From Methylocapsa sp. (lineage in GTDB: Bacteria > Pseudomonadota > Alphaproteobacteria > Rhizobiales > Beijerinckiaceae): DNA of 8,890 nt. The position numbers were made by a program, and so were the translations under genes. The notes under the pieces were generated by a model. That model saw only the letters and a list, made by a program, of their open reading frames with translations, was not told the DNA's origin and ran no database searches. The DNA is taken from the NCBI GenBank assembly GCA_003162995.1, contig PLUZ01000476.1, positions 6,268 through 15,157 on the forward strand. The letters run 5' to 3'. Below, piece after piece: positions 1 through 6,098 of the stretch; the stretch's first letter is position 1; every line of letters begins with the position of its first letter.

Positions 1-108
1 GATCTCATCTTCACCGGCACGCCCGCCGGTGTCGGACCCGTCGTCAAGGGCGACAAGATCGAAGCGACCGTCGCCGGGCTGGAGCCACTGCTGATCGAGA
101 TCGGCTGA
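1..108 (+). CDS. FAH family hydrolase, C-terminal end (partial)
   Basis: The first 35 codons of the window, read in frame 1 and closed by TGA at 106-108, are the tail of a fumarylacetoacetate hydrolase (FAH) superfamily enzyme. The visible motif [14 protein letters not shown] followed by KGD and a short strand-rich end ([15 protein letters not shown]) is the usual C-terminus of this fold, where the TGTP.GVG turn helps to build the active site of acylpyruvate hydrolases, isomerases and decarboxylases of aromatic catabolism. The metal ligands and substrate-specific residues lie upstream of the window, so the reaction cannot be assigned. The gene is convergent with the TPR gene at 131-1027, 22 nt away, so the two do not share a transcript. 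Confidence 0.85.
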   Translation, partial: DLIFTGTPAGVGPVVKGDKIEATVAGLEPLLIEIG

Positions 109-130
109 GGGTCGTCAGCAGGTTCGAGGT

Positions 131-1027
131 CTACTCCAAATTGCTTCCGACGTTTGTCTTGGCGCCGGAGCCTTGCTTCGCGTCGAGGGCTTGGATCTGT
201 TTCCATGTATTCGACTGGGCGATCATATGGCGGATCGCCGCCACATTGGCGCTCGCATCCTTGGCGTCGAGATCGCGCCGCGATATTTCCTCGGCACTTG
301 CGAATTTGCCTTCGAGCGCGAGGACGAGAGCGAGATTCTGGCGCACGGGCCGATCGGCATCGGGCGCCGCCGCGGCTTCTTTCAGCGTTTTTTCGGCTTC
401 CGGCAATTTTTTCGACAGCGCGTAGGAAAGCCCGAGATTGGACAAAACATGCGGCTGCGTCGGCGCGATTTTGAGGGCCGCCGCATAATAGGCTTGCGCT
501 TGCTCATGGTCGCCGAGCTGATCGGCAACAGAGCCTTGCGCGGAAAGCACGGACCAATTCGGCCGTTCGGGCGTATGCGCATGCGCCAAGACCTCGGCCG
601 CCTCGCGCGGCCTGCCGGCCTCGGCCAAGGCCTTGCCATAGGAGGCGAGTACCTCCACGTCGTGCGGAAATTTGATCGACAGCCGCTGCAAAATCGCGAC
701 GGCCTGCGCATGTTCGGACATGCCGCGCAAAGCCCGCGCGTAATTCATCGCGACGGGTTTGTCATCCGGATTGCGGTCGTACTGGCGGCCCCAATCCTCC
801 GCTGTGCGCTGACTATTCGCGTCGGAGGTGCCCCCGGAGCGATCAGATACACTGCCGATCGAACCGGTGATATCTTGTTGACCGCTCGACTGGCAGCCTC
901 CGAAACAAAGCGAGGCCGCCACAAACGCCCAGGGGATGGCTCCGGCCGCGATGTGCCCAATCCGGCGGCTTTGTTCGCCAAGCGTATTGCGTTGTCCATC
1001 GGACAAATGTTTCATGTGCTCCGCCAT
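131..1027 (-). CDS. TadD-like TPR lipoprotein
   Basis: This 298-residue protein has a short cytoplasmic start, a hydrophobic segment (about residues 24-44) and a lipobox-like CFGGC ending at Cys45, so it is probably an exported lipoprotein. A low-complexity linker with a DITGSIGS stretch (51-72) follows. Then come about five tetratricopeptide repeats between residues 90 and 256, with typical pairs such as AMNYARAL, AYYAAALKIAP and LSNLGLSYALSKKLPEAE. The architecture matches TadD-type proteins, which help assemble Flp/tight-adherence pili in other bacteria, but no tad genes are visible here, so that role is inferred from family resemblance. The start is uncertain: ATG at codon 5 (preceded by GGAG) is an alternative to the listed ATG. 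It is divergent from the aminopeptidase gene and convergent with the FAH gene. Confidence 0.8.
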   Translation of the reverse strand: MAEHMKHLSDGQRNTLGEQSRRIGHIAAGAIPWAFVAASLCFGGCQSSGQQDITGSIGSVSDRSGGTSDANSQRTAEDWGRQYDRNPDDKPVAMNYARALRGMSEHAQAVAILQRLSIKFPHDVEVLASYGKALAEAGRPREAAEVLAHAHTPERPNWSVLSAQGSVADQLGDHEQAQAYYAAALKIAPTQPHVLSNLGLSYALSKKLPEAEKTLKEAAAAPDADRPVRQNLALVLALEGKFASAEEISRRDLDAKDASANVAAIRHMIAQSNTWKQIQALDAKQGSGAKTNVGSNLE

Positions 1028-1134
1028 GCCATTACGCCGGTCCCTGAGTCGGCCCGGTTTGCTTTCAAGATCATCGGCGATTAACCCTTAGCCTGGCTTG
1101 CGGGGCGCCGCCGCGACGCTCAACACCGCTTTCC

Positions 1135-1140
1135 AAGGAG
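1135..1140 (+). promoter_or_regulatory. Shine-Dalgarno of the M17 aminopeptidase
   Basis: AAGGAG lies 6 nt upstream of the ATG at 1147. It is a strong ribosome binding site and fixes that start. I see no convincing -35/-10 pair in the 119-bp divergent spacer (1028-1146). Confidence 0.8.
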
Positions 1141-1146
1141 TTTTCC

Positions 1147-2616
1147 ATGCTGGTCCGGCCTGAACCCTCGCAAGAAGCCGCGCCCATCTGGTTCGTCACC
1201 AAGGAGACATGGCCAAAAATCCGCGCGTCTCTTCCCGGACTGGCGCAAGCCTTCGCGAGCGCCTGCGGTTTCGAACCAACCCCCGGCCGCGCCCAAATCC
1301 TGCCCGGACCCGAAGGCGAGATCGACGGCGTCCTTTTCGGGATCGAGGGCGCCGAGGCACGGGCGCGCGATTTGTTGCTTCCTGGGCAAATGGCAACATC
1401 ACTGCCTCCCGGCCTCTACCGCTTCGCCAACCCCCCGCATGATGCGGCGCTGGCCGCGCTGTCATGGATTCTGTCCGGCTATCGTTTCCACCGCTACAAG
1501 TCCAATAACGTCGATGCCCCGCGGCTTTGCGTTCCCGATGGCGTCGATGCCGCCCGCGTGGAGCGGATCGCGCGCGGCGTCATTCTCGGGCGCGATCTCA
1601 TCAACACCCCCGCCAATGACATGGACCCGGAGGCGCTCGAAGCCGCCGTTCTGACGCTCGCGGCGCAGCATCAGGCCGAAGCGGAAGTCACGCGCGGAGC
1701 CGCCCTCCTGGACGCGAACCTGCCGCTCATTCACGCCGTCGGCCGCGCCGCCGAAAAGGAGCCGCGTCTCGTCGATTTCCGCTTTGGGGCTGAGACCGCG
1801 CCCAAAGTGACGCTGGTCGGCAAGGGGGTTTGCTTCGATTCGGGCGGGCTCGACATCAAGCCCGATGCCGCCATGAGCCTCATGAAAAAGGATATGGGCG
1901 GCGCCGCCACCGCCCTGGCGCTCGCTGCGATGATCATGGAGGCGGGGCTCGCCATTCGTTTGCGGGTGCTCATTCCGATTGTCGAGAATGCGATTTCCGG
2001 CAATGCCTTCCGGCCTGGCGATATCTATGAGAGCCACAAAGGTCTCACCGTCGAAATCGGCAACACCGATGCCGAGGGGCGGCTTATTCTCGCTGACGCC
2101 CTGGCGCTCGCTGACGAGGAGGCCCCCGAGCTTCTCATTGATTTTGCCACGTTAACGGGTGCCGCGCGGGTTGCCCTCGGCCCCGACCTGCCGCCTTTCT
2201 ACACGATGGATGAGGCGCTCGCCGCCGACATCGCAAACTTTGGCGCGGCCACGGAGGACCCGGTGTGGCGTCTGCCCTTGTGGGACCCCTACGACAAACT
2301 GCTTGAGGGCAAACTCGCCGATCTCAACAATATCTCCGGCGGTCCCTTCGCCGGCTCGATCACTGCGGCGCTGTTTCTGCGCCGTTTCGTCGAACGGACG
2401 AAATCCTGGGCACATTTCGATATTTACGCCTGGACGCCGAAGGCAAAACCAGGCCGCCCCGAAGGCGCGGAAGTGCAGGCCGCGCGGCTGCTCTACGCTT
2501 TGCTCGAGGCGCGATATGGGGCGCAGATGCTGGCGAAGCGAGGCAAAAAACCTCCGTTGCGTGCCGGCGCCGCGCGCAAAATCGATCCGGCGAAGCTGGA
2601 AACTAGTGTTAAATAG
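1147..2616 (+). CDS. Leucyl aminopeptidase, M17 family
   Basis: This 489-residue cytosolic enzyme is a di-metal aminopeptidase that removes N-terminal residues from peptides. Residues 1-130 form the variable N-terminal domain and about 150-460 the catalytic domain. All E. coli PepA metal and catalytic positions recur with a constant offset of 44: Lys226, Asp231 (in KGVCFDSGG), Lys238, Asp249 (MKKDMGGA), and Asp308, Glu310 and Arg312 of the family signature NTDAEGRL. The enzyme should therefore be active. The C-terminus has a basic extension (about 461-489, rich in Lys, Arg and Ala). The start is supported by AAGGAG 6 nt upstream. In many Rhizobiales, as I recall, this paralogue sits directly beside an NlpC/P60 peptidase; here the NlpC/P60 gene is 5.3 kb downstream, beyond the accessory block. 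I give no symbol because pepA and pepB-type paralogues cannot be separated safely by eye. Confidence 0.93.
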   Translation: MLVRPEPSQEAAPIWFVTKETWPKIRASLPGLAQAFASACGFEPTPGRAQILPGPEGEIDGVLFGIEGAEARARDLLLPGQMATSLPPGLYRFANPPHDAALAALSWILSGYRFHRYKSNNVDAPRLCVPDGVDAARVERIARGVILGRDLINTPANDMDPEALEAAVLTLAAQHQAEAEVTRGAALLDANLPLIHAVGRAAEKEPRLVDFRFGAETAPKVTLVGKGVCFDSGGLDIKPDAAMSLMKKDMGGAATALALAAMIMEAGLAIRLRVLIPIVENAISGNAFRPGDIYESHKGLTVEIGNTDAEGRLILADALALADEEAPELLIDFATLTGAARVALGPDLPPFYTMDEALAADIANFGAATEDPVWRLPLWDPYDKLLEGKLADLNNISGGPFAGSITAALFLRRFVERTKSWAHFDIYAWTPKAKPGRPEGAEVQAARLLYALLEARYGAQMLAKRGKKPPLRAGAARKIDPAKLETSVK

Positions 2617-2651
2617 CAAGAGGATGGTGCTGCCAGCCGAGGGCGGAACCC

Positions 2652-3866
2652 GTGACCCAAGCGATTGACCATGCTGGAACGCCCATCACAGAAAAAGTCT
2701 CGCCCGCTCCGGCAGCGGTAGCAGCCCGGCTGCCGGGAATCGACCGGATGCGTGGGCTTGTCATCGTCCTTATGGCGCTCGATCATGTCCGCGATTTCTT
2801 CAATGTCGATGCGCTGTTTTTCGACCCGACCGATCTTACCCGGACCTATCCGGCGCTATTCCTGACCCGCTTCGTCACCCATTATTGCGCGCCAACCTTC
2901 GTCCTCCTCGCGGGCGTGTCCGCGTTTCTGCACGGAAGGAAGCTCAATGATCGAGGCGCGCTCGCGCGCTTCCTGCTGACCCGCGGCGTATGGCTGATCC
3001 TGCTCGATGCAATCGTGGTGAGCCCGGTATGGGCGCTTGAGCTCGGACGATTCCATTTGGCCACGCTCTGGGCCATCGGTTGCAGCATGATCGCGCTGGC
3101 GGGTCTGGTCTTTCTGCCGCTGCGGGCCGTGCTGCTGATCGGGGTACTCATCCTCGTCAGCCACAATCTGCTCGATCCTCTGCACGCGGCAAGCTTCGGG
3201 GCTTGGGCACCGCTTTGGAGCATGCTCCATGAGCCAGGAGCCTTGCCCTTTGGCCTGCCGGGAGGGGTAAGCTATCCGGTGCTTCCCTGGACCGGCATCA
3301 TGGCGCTGGGTTATGGGCTGGGGCCTGTTTTTCTGGAACCGGCCAGCGCGCGCGCGCAGCAGTTCACGCTGCTCGGGCTCGCGTCGATCGCGCTTTTCCT
3401 GCTGCTGCGCGGAACCAATTTTTATGGCGATCCACACCCGTGGGGCCAGCAGCGCGACAGCATGACGACCGCGCTCTCAGTGCTCAACGTCAGCAAATAC
3501 CCGCCGTCCTTGCTCTATGCGCTCGTCACGCTAGGCTCTGCCCTTCTCTTGCTCCCGGCCATGGAGCGGTTCGGAGGTTTTGCTGGCGAGGTGCTCGCGA
3601 CCTTCGGCCGGGTGCCGCTTTTCATCTATTTGCTGCACCTATATGCCGCGCATGCGGCGGCCGTTGCGCTCTTTCTCACTGAAGGCTTTGACTTTGCCCA
3701 ATTGCGCGGCTTCGGCGCACAAGCAGCCCCGCCGGCTGGACTCGGCCTCAGTCTGCCCGCCACCTATGCCGCCTGGATCCTCATCATGGCCGCGCTATAT
3801 CCGGCCTGCCGCTGGTTCGCCAACGTCAAGCGGCGGCGGCATGATTGGTGGTTGAGTTATTTGTAG
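2652..3866 (+). CDS. DUF1624/YeiB-like polytopic membrane protein
   Basis: This 404-residue inner-membrane protein has roughly ten hydrophobic helices. After a soluble N-terminus (1-27) comes the signature PGIDRMRGLVIVLMALDHVRDFF (residues 28-50, quoted here only to show Asp31, Arg34, Gly35 and His45), typical of the heparan-alpha-glucosaminide N-acetyltransferase-like domain (DUF1624) and of COG3503/YeiB-like proteins. Confidence 0.1.
   Translation: MTQAIDHAGTPITEKVSPAPAAVAARLPGIDRMRGLVIVLMALDHVRDFFNVDALFFDPTDLTRTYPALFLTRFVTHYCAPTFVLLAGVSAFLHGRKLNDRGALARFLLTRGVWLILLDAIVVSPVWALELGRFHLATLWAIGCSMIALAGLVFLPLRAVLLIGVLILVSHNLLDPLHAASFGAWAPLWSMLHEPGALPFGLPGGVSYPVLPWTGIMALGYGLGPVFLEPASARAQQFTLLGLASIALFLLLRGTNFYGDPHPWGQQRDSMTTALSVLNVSKYPPSLLYALVTLGSALLLLPAMERFGGFAGEVLATFGRVPLFIYLLHLYAAHAAAVALFLTEGFDFAQLRGFGAQAAPPAGLGLSLPATYAAWILIMAALYPACRWFANVKRRRHDWWLSYL
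2652..3866 (+). CDS. DUF1624 (HGSNAT-like/YeiB-like) integral membrane protein
   Basis: This 404-residue inner-membrane protein has roughly ten hydrophobic helices. After a soluble N-terminus (1-27) comes the signature with Asp31, Arg34, Gly35 and the MALDHVRDFF stretch (His45), typical of the heparan-alpha-glucosaminide N-acetyltransferase-like domain DUF1624 and COG3503. Later landmarks are SKYPPSLLYALVTLG (281-295), the LATFGRVPLFIYLLHLYAAH helix (315-334) and a basic tail ending KRRRHDWWLSYL. Relatives are proposed to move acyl groups across the membrane, but the substrate is unknown here. The start is GTG, 36 nt after the aminopeptidase stop, with GAGG at 2639-2642; no in-frame ATG fits before the first helix. 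It may be co-transcribed with the aminopeptidase. Its stop is only 4 nt from that of the convergent methyltransferase gene. Confidence 0.85.
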   Translation: MTQAIDHAGTPITEKVSPAPAAVAARLPGIDRMRGLVIVLMALDHVRDFFNVDALFFDPTDLTRTYPALFLTRFVTHYCAPTFVLLAGVSAFLHGRKLNDRGALARFLLTRGVWLILLDAIVVSPVWALELGRFHLATLWAIGCSMIALAGLVFLPLRAVLLIGVLILVSHNLLDPLHAASFGAWAPLWSMLHEPGALPFGLPGGVSYPVLPWTGIMALGYGLGPVFLEPASARAQQFTLLGLASIALFLLLRGTNFYGDPHPWGQQRDSMTTALSVLNVSKYPPSLLYALVTLGSALLLLPAMERFGGFAGEVLATFGRVPLFIYLLHLYAAHAAAVALFLTEGFDFAQLRGFGAQAAPPAGLGLSLPATYAAWILIMAALYPACRWFANVKRRRHDWWLSYL

Positions 3867-3870
3867 ATTA

Positions 3871-4608
3871 TCACCACACGCCGGGAATAAGGCGCGACGT
3901 TTTCAGCGCATATGCGGCGTAGTCCGGAAAAGCCTTTTGAAGGACCTTTTCTTCGAGTTGCATCCGCCTGATCTGCACGGTCACATGCAGGATCAGGAAC
4001 GGCAGAGCCGCCAACCATGCGTATTGCAACAATATGCCGGCAACCGCGGCCTCCTCGACCAGATAGAGCGGATGCCGGACGATGGCGTAAGGGCCGCTGG
4101 TGACGAGCTTGCGCGCCTGTGGGATCAGGCTGAACGACAAGCCCAAGGATAGAAGCGTGTAAAGGATCAGCGCTTCGCTAACGAGGAGGATCGCTGCCGA
4201 TGCGACATAGAGCACAGGCAGCTCCGGGCCGCTGGGCAGCAGGGGAATGAACCATGCGGCATAGGTGCCCGCCAGCGTCAGCAGCACTGGCCCGAGCCCT
4301 TTCGCCCGGCTGACCGGCTCTGGCCGTAACACTATGATGCAGCCGATGATCGTGTAGAAGAGGACGACGCACACATCCGCGATCAGCGCCGGCCACGCAC
4401 CTGGGCCAGCCCGGCCGGCCGCGATGGCCTCAAGCAGACCGTTGACGTCCATGAAGGATGCCGCACTCAGGACGAGAAACCAGGCGGACGCGCACAGGCG
4501 CACGATCAGTGCACGCAGGCTTTCGGAGGCGAGCGCAAGGGGAACGGTGTCCCACTGTGGCCCCGCGGCTGGGAGCGGCTTGACCTGATCTCCTCCAAGT
4601 CCCGCCAA
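3871..4608 (-). CDS. Isoprenylcysteine carboxyl methyltransferase-like (ICMT/PEMT) membrane protein
   Basis: This 245-residue protein has about five to six hydrophobic segments (roughly 34-52, 73-94, 106-122, 129-158 and 183-212). The C-terminal third carries the ICMT/PEMT signature: LVTSGPYAIVRHPLYLVEE (168-186) with Arg178, His179 and Pro180, then RRMQLEEKVLQKAFPDYAAY (214-233) ending near RLIPG. In this family these elements bind S-adenosylmethionine at the membrane surface and methylate lipids or isoprenylated or other hydrophobic substrates; bacterial substrates are mostly unknown. The start is TTG, chosen because AGAGGA (4615-4620, minus strand) lies 6 nt upstream and the next in-frame ATG would delete the first helix. 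It is convergent with the DUF1624 gene and divergent from the small secreted protein gene. Confidence 0.85.
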   Translation of the reverse strand: MAGLGGDQVKPLPAAGPQWDTVPLALASESLRALIVRLCASAWFLVLSAASFMDVNGLLEAIAAGRAGPGAWPALIADVCVVLFYTIIGCIIVLRPEPVSRAKGLGPVLLTLAGTYAAWFIPLLPSGPELPVLYVASAAILLVSEALILYTLLSLGLSFSLIPQARKLVTSGPYAIVRHPLYLVEEAAVAGILLQYAWLAALPFLILHVTVQIRRMQLEEKVLQKAFPDYAAYALKTSRLIPGVW

Positions 4609-4661
4609 GCACTGTCCTCTCTTTTCGTCTATCGTCTAATCTAGCGTAACATGCCGATTAT

Positions 4662-4680
4662 GGCTGAATCCGGGTCAGCC
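4662..4680. promoter_or_regulatory. Inverted repeat in a divergent intergenic region
   Basis: GGCTGA and TCAGCC form a perfect 6-bp inverted repeat around a 7-bp centre (ATCCGGG). It lies in the 91-bp spacer between the ICMT-like gene and the small secreted protein gene, 19 bp before the latter's probable start. It could be an operator serving both genes. No T-tract follows, so a terminator is unlikely. Confidence 0.35.
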
Positions 4681-4699
4681 CAAATCTGTGAGGGAGGGA

Positions 4700-4802
4700 A
4701 TGATGCGCATCATTGGACTGAGCTTCTCAGCTATTAGCAGCCGCCGCGATTTGGGGAACCGCACAAGGGCTGGCCTGCACGCCCGGCGAAGAAGCCTGCC
4801 CC
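4700..4802 (+). pseudogene. Detached signal-peptide segment of the following gene (frameshifted)
   Basis: AGGGAGGGA at 4691-4699 is an excellent ribosome binding site for ATG ATG at 4700-4705. That frame starts MMRIIGLSF, then runs into arginine-rich nonsense. The frame of the downstream gene reads LLAAAAIWGTAQGLA followed by CTPGEEAC at 4731-4799, a convincing signal-peptide core and cleavage region, but has no start codon and meets TGA at 4719. One extra base (or two missing) between about 4706 and 4731 would join them into one secreted protein. This is either a true inactivating mutation or a sequence error. Confidence 0.6.
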
Positions 4803-5111
4803 GTGATGCTCAAGATGGCGCCCGGCTCACGATTGATTGAAGCGGCGGGTTTTGTATCGGGCGAACATCCCGATTTTTATTTCAAGTTCGACGCCAGAGG
4901 CGGACAGAAGCTCATCATCCACACCGAAGGGGGCGGTTTGAAGACCGGACCCGGGATTCCGATCACGGCCCCCAACGGCACACAAGACGCCGTCGACGAG
5001 GACACGCCCTACACTCTACCGGCAAGCGGCGATTATGTGATCCAGATGCACGCCAATACGATGTCGGAAGGCCCCTTCGGCCGTTTCAAGCTGTTCTTGA
5101 TCATTGATTGA
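4803..5111 (+). CDS. Small secreted beta-rich protein (body of a frameshifted gene)
   Basis: The longest uninterrupted reading frame gives 102 residues from GTG (4803) or ATG (4806) to TGA. The mature part is rich in predicted strands and glycines, with FDARGGQKLIIHTEGG, ITAPNGT and YTLPASGDYVIQMHANTM. This pattern of alternating hydrophobics, a PNG turn and a SGDYVI strand resembles the pre-peptidase C-terminal (PPC)-like beta-sandwich seen in secreted bacterial proteins, though the match is by eye only. Codons upstream in the same frame encode a signal-peptide core and two closely spaced cysteines (CTPGEEAC). The natural product was therefore probably about 135 residues and periplasmic, and the listed start is an artefact of the frameshift. 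If translated from GTG/ATG the product would stay cytoplasmic and probably be non-functional. Function unknown. Confidence 0.6.
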   Translation: MMLKMAPGSRLIEAAGFVSGEHPDFYFKFDARGGQKLIIHTEGGGLKTGPGIPITAPNGTQDAVDEDTPYTLPASGDYVIQMHANTMSEGPFGRFKLFLIID

Positions 5112-5188
5112 GGGAGCGGAGAGCTTAGGAAGTGCAGAGAAGAAAAGCCGGGGGAAACGCCAGGGTCTGGGAGCTGACCGTTCCTTTG

Positions 5189-5197
5189 TGTTATGGT
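5189..5197 (+). promoter_or_regulatory. Possible extended -10 giving a leaderless MNT transcript
   Basis: TGTTATGGT is an extended -10 (TGn plus TATGGT). Transcription would start 6-7 nt downstream, at or next to the A of the MNT ATG (5204). This fits the absence of any Shine-Dalgarno sequence before that ATG. No good -35 is visible at the proper distance. Confidence 0.35.
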
Positions 5198-5203
5198 ACT
5201 CCT

Positions 5204-5497
5204 ATGAATCGCGACGAAGCCATAAGCCGGTTGAAGCAACACGAAGCCGATTTAAAACGGCTTGGCGTCGAGCATCTATACTTGTTTGGCTCAACGGCGC
5301 GTGGCGAGGCGCAGGAAGAGTCCGACGTCGATCTGTTTTTTGATTACGAAAAGGGAAAGCTCGGCCTCTTTGAATTGATGGATGTGAAGGCCTATGCCGC
5401 GAGCATCCTCGGCCGCAAGACCGACATCATGACGCGGGACAGCCTACACAAAATGCTCCGGCGCCAGATTGAAGAAACAGCCGTGCGCGTGTTTTAG
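5204..5497 (+). CDS. MNT-type nucleotidyltransferase antitoxin (MntA-like)
   Basis: This 97-residue minimal nucleotidyltransferase has the full active site: Gly29-Ser30 of LFGSTARGEA, then after ten residues Asp41 and Asp43 of SDVDLFFDY, and the third carboxylate Asp74 in RKTDIMTRDS. In characterised MntA/HepT pairs the MNT protein neutralises the HEPN RNase by transferring AMP to a tyrosine beside its active site. Its stop overlaps the HEPN start by one base, so the two are translationally coupled. ATG 5204 is preferred over the longer GTG at 5132, because the extra 24 residues are unlike the family and MNRDEAI is a typical beginning. There is no ribosome binding site, so the mRNA may be leaderless. 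Confidence 0.9.
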   Translation: MNRDEAISRLKQHEADLKRLGVEHLYLFGSTARGEAQEESDVDLFFDYEKGKLGLFELMDVKAYAASILGRKTDIMTRDSLHKMLRRQIEETAVRVF

Positions 5498-5862
5498 TGG
5501 CCGCGCGTTCGCTCATTCCCCGCCTAACCGACATGATCGAGGCGATCGAACGGATTCATACCGTATTGAGGGACATCCCTATCGATGTATTCGAGGCCGA
5601 TTGGCAACGGCAGTGGCTCGTCGAGCGCGGCGTCGAGATTGTTTCCGAGGCAAGCCGCCATCTCACGGATGAACTTAAAGCGCGTCATCCCGAAATCCCT
5701 TGGCAGAAAGTGGCGGGCATCGGCAATGTGCTACGTCACGATTACGAAAGCATCGCTGCTCCCATCATGTGGAGGCTAGCGCAAGCCGATCTCCCGGCCT
5801 TGGAGAAAGTCTGCCGCGAAGAACTCAAGGCGGAAAGGGAACGTCGGTCATCAAGGAATTGA
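5497..5862 (+). CDS. HEPN/DUF86 toxin (HepT-like)
   Basis: This 121-residue all-helical protein belongs to the HEPN DUF86 (HepT) family, the toxin half of MNT-HEPN systems. Helices run through LTDMIEAIERIHTVL (10-24), WLVERGVEIVSEASRHL (40-56) and the C-terminal ALEKVCREELKAERERR segment. The catalytic loop is GNVLRHDYES (76-85), with His81 and the modifiable Tyr83 of the HxY motif. The canonical Arg of RX4-6H is not at the expected place: residue 76 is Gly and the only nearby Arg is Arg80, directly before His81. Nuclease activity is therefore uncertain. The start is GTG, overlapping the MNT stop codon by one base (TAGTG), a clear sign of co-expression. It is followed after 22 nt by a degenerate antitoxin fragment. 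Confidence 0.88.
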   Translation: MAARSLIPRLTDMIEAIERIHTVLRDIPIDVFEADWQRQWLVERGVEIVSEASRHLTDELKARHPEIPWQKVAGIGNVLRHDYESIAAPIMWRLAQADLPALEKVCREELKAERERRSSRN

Positions 5863-5884
5863 TGACCGAACAGCTGCCGCCACT

Positions 5885-6051
5885 ATGAAGGAACAGAGAA
5901 TCACCAAGGTGGAGATTGCGGCGCGGATGCAAAGCAGCTGTGTGCAGGTCGATCGTCTGCTCGATCCCAAAAAAACAGCAGCGCTACGCTCGAAACCCTC
6001 ATGGGGGCGGCGAAAGCTGTCAGCCGCAGGCTATGCCTTGAATTGGTGTGA
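5885..6051 (+). pseudogene. XRE/HigA-like antitoxin remnant, N-truncated and frameshifted at an A7 run
   Basis: From ATG 5885 the frame reads MKEQRITKVEIAARM, then QVDRLLDP, the C-terminal helix-turn-helix half of a well-known small XRE antitoxin family. At A7 (5969-5975) the frame is lost: the original frame runs into unrelated sequence to 6091. Shifting by -1 gives KKNSSATLETL then GAAKAV and CLELV, ending at TGA 6049-6051, which is the expected family C-terminus. Intact relatives are about 90 residues with some 40 more at the N-terminus; that part is missing because the HEPN gene ends just upstream. The restored product would be about 55 residues. Natural slippage on A7 could still make it. 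It is probably a relic of a second toxin-antitoxin locus, and no partner toxin is visible. Confidence 0.7.
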
Positions 6052-6098
6052 GTACCTGCTGCGGCTGTTCGGGAAAGATCGCCGGTGCTAATGGTATT

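Noticed and set aside
104..119. GCTGA...TCAGC inverted repeat between the FAH and TPR gene ends as a bidirectional terminator
   Set aside because: The stem is only 5 bp with no T-tract on either strand, and it begins inside the FAH stop region; too weak to call.
173..1084. A 303-codon open frame on the plus strand opposite the TPR gene
   Set aside because: The peptide is arginine- and glycine-rich with no family features, and it mirrors a well-supported TPR protein on the other strand; long antisense frames are common in GC-rich DNA.
1462..2037. Long minus-strand open frame inside the aminopeptidase gene
   Set aside because: The M17 frame has every catalytic residue in place, and the antisense peptide has no recognisable features.
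2856..3437. 193-codon minus-strand open frame inside the DUF1624 gene
   Set aside because: The peptide is unusually Gln/Arg/Glu-rich, as expected from an antisense read of a hydrophobic membrane protein.
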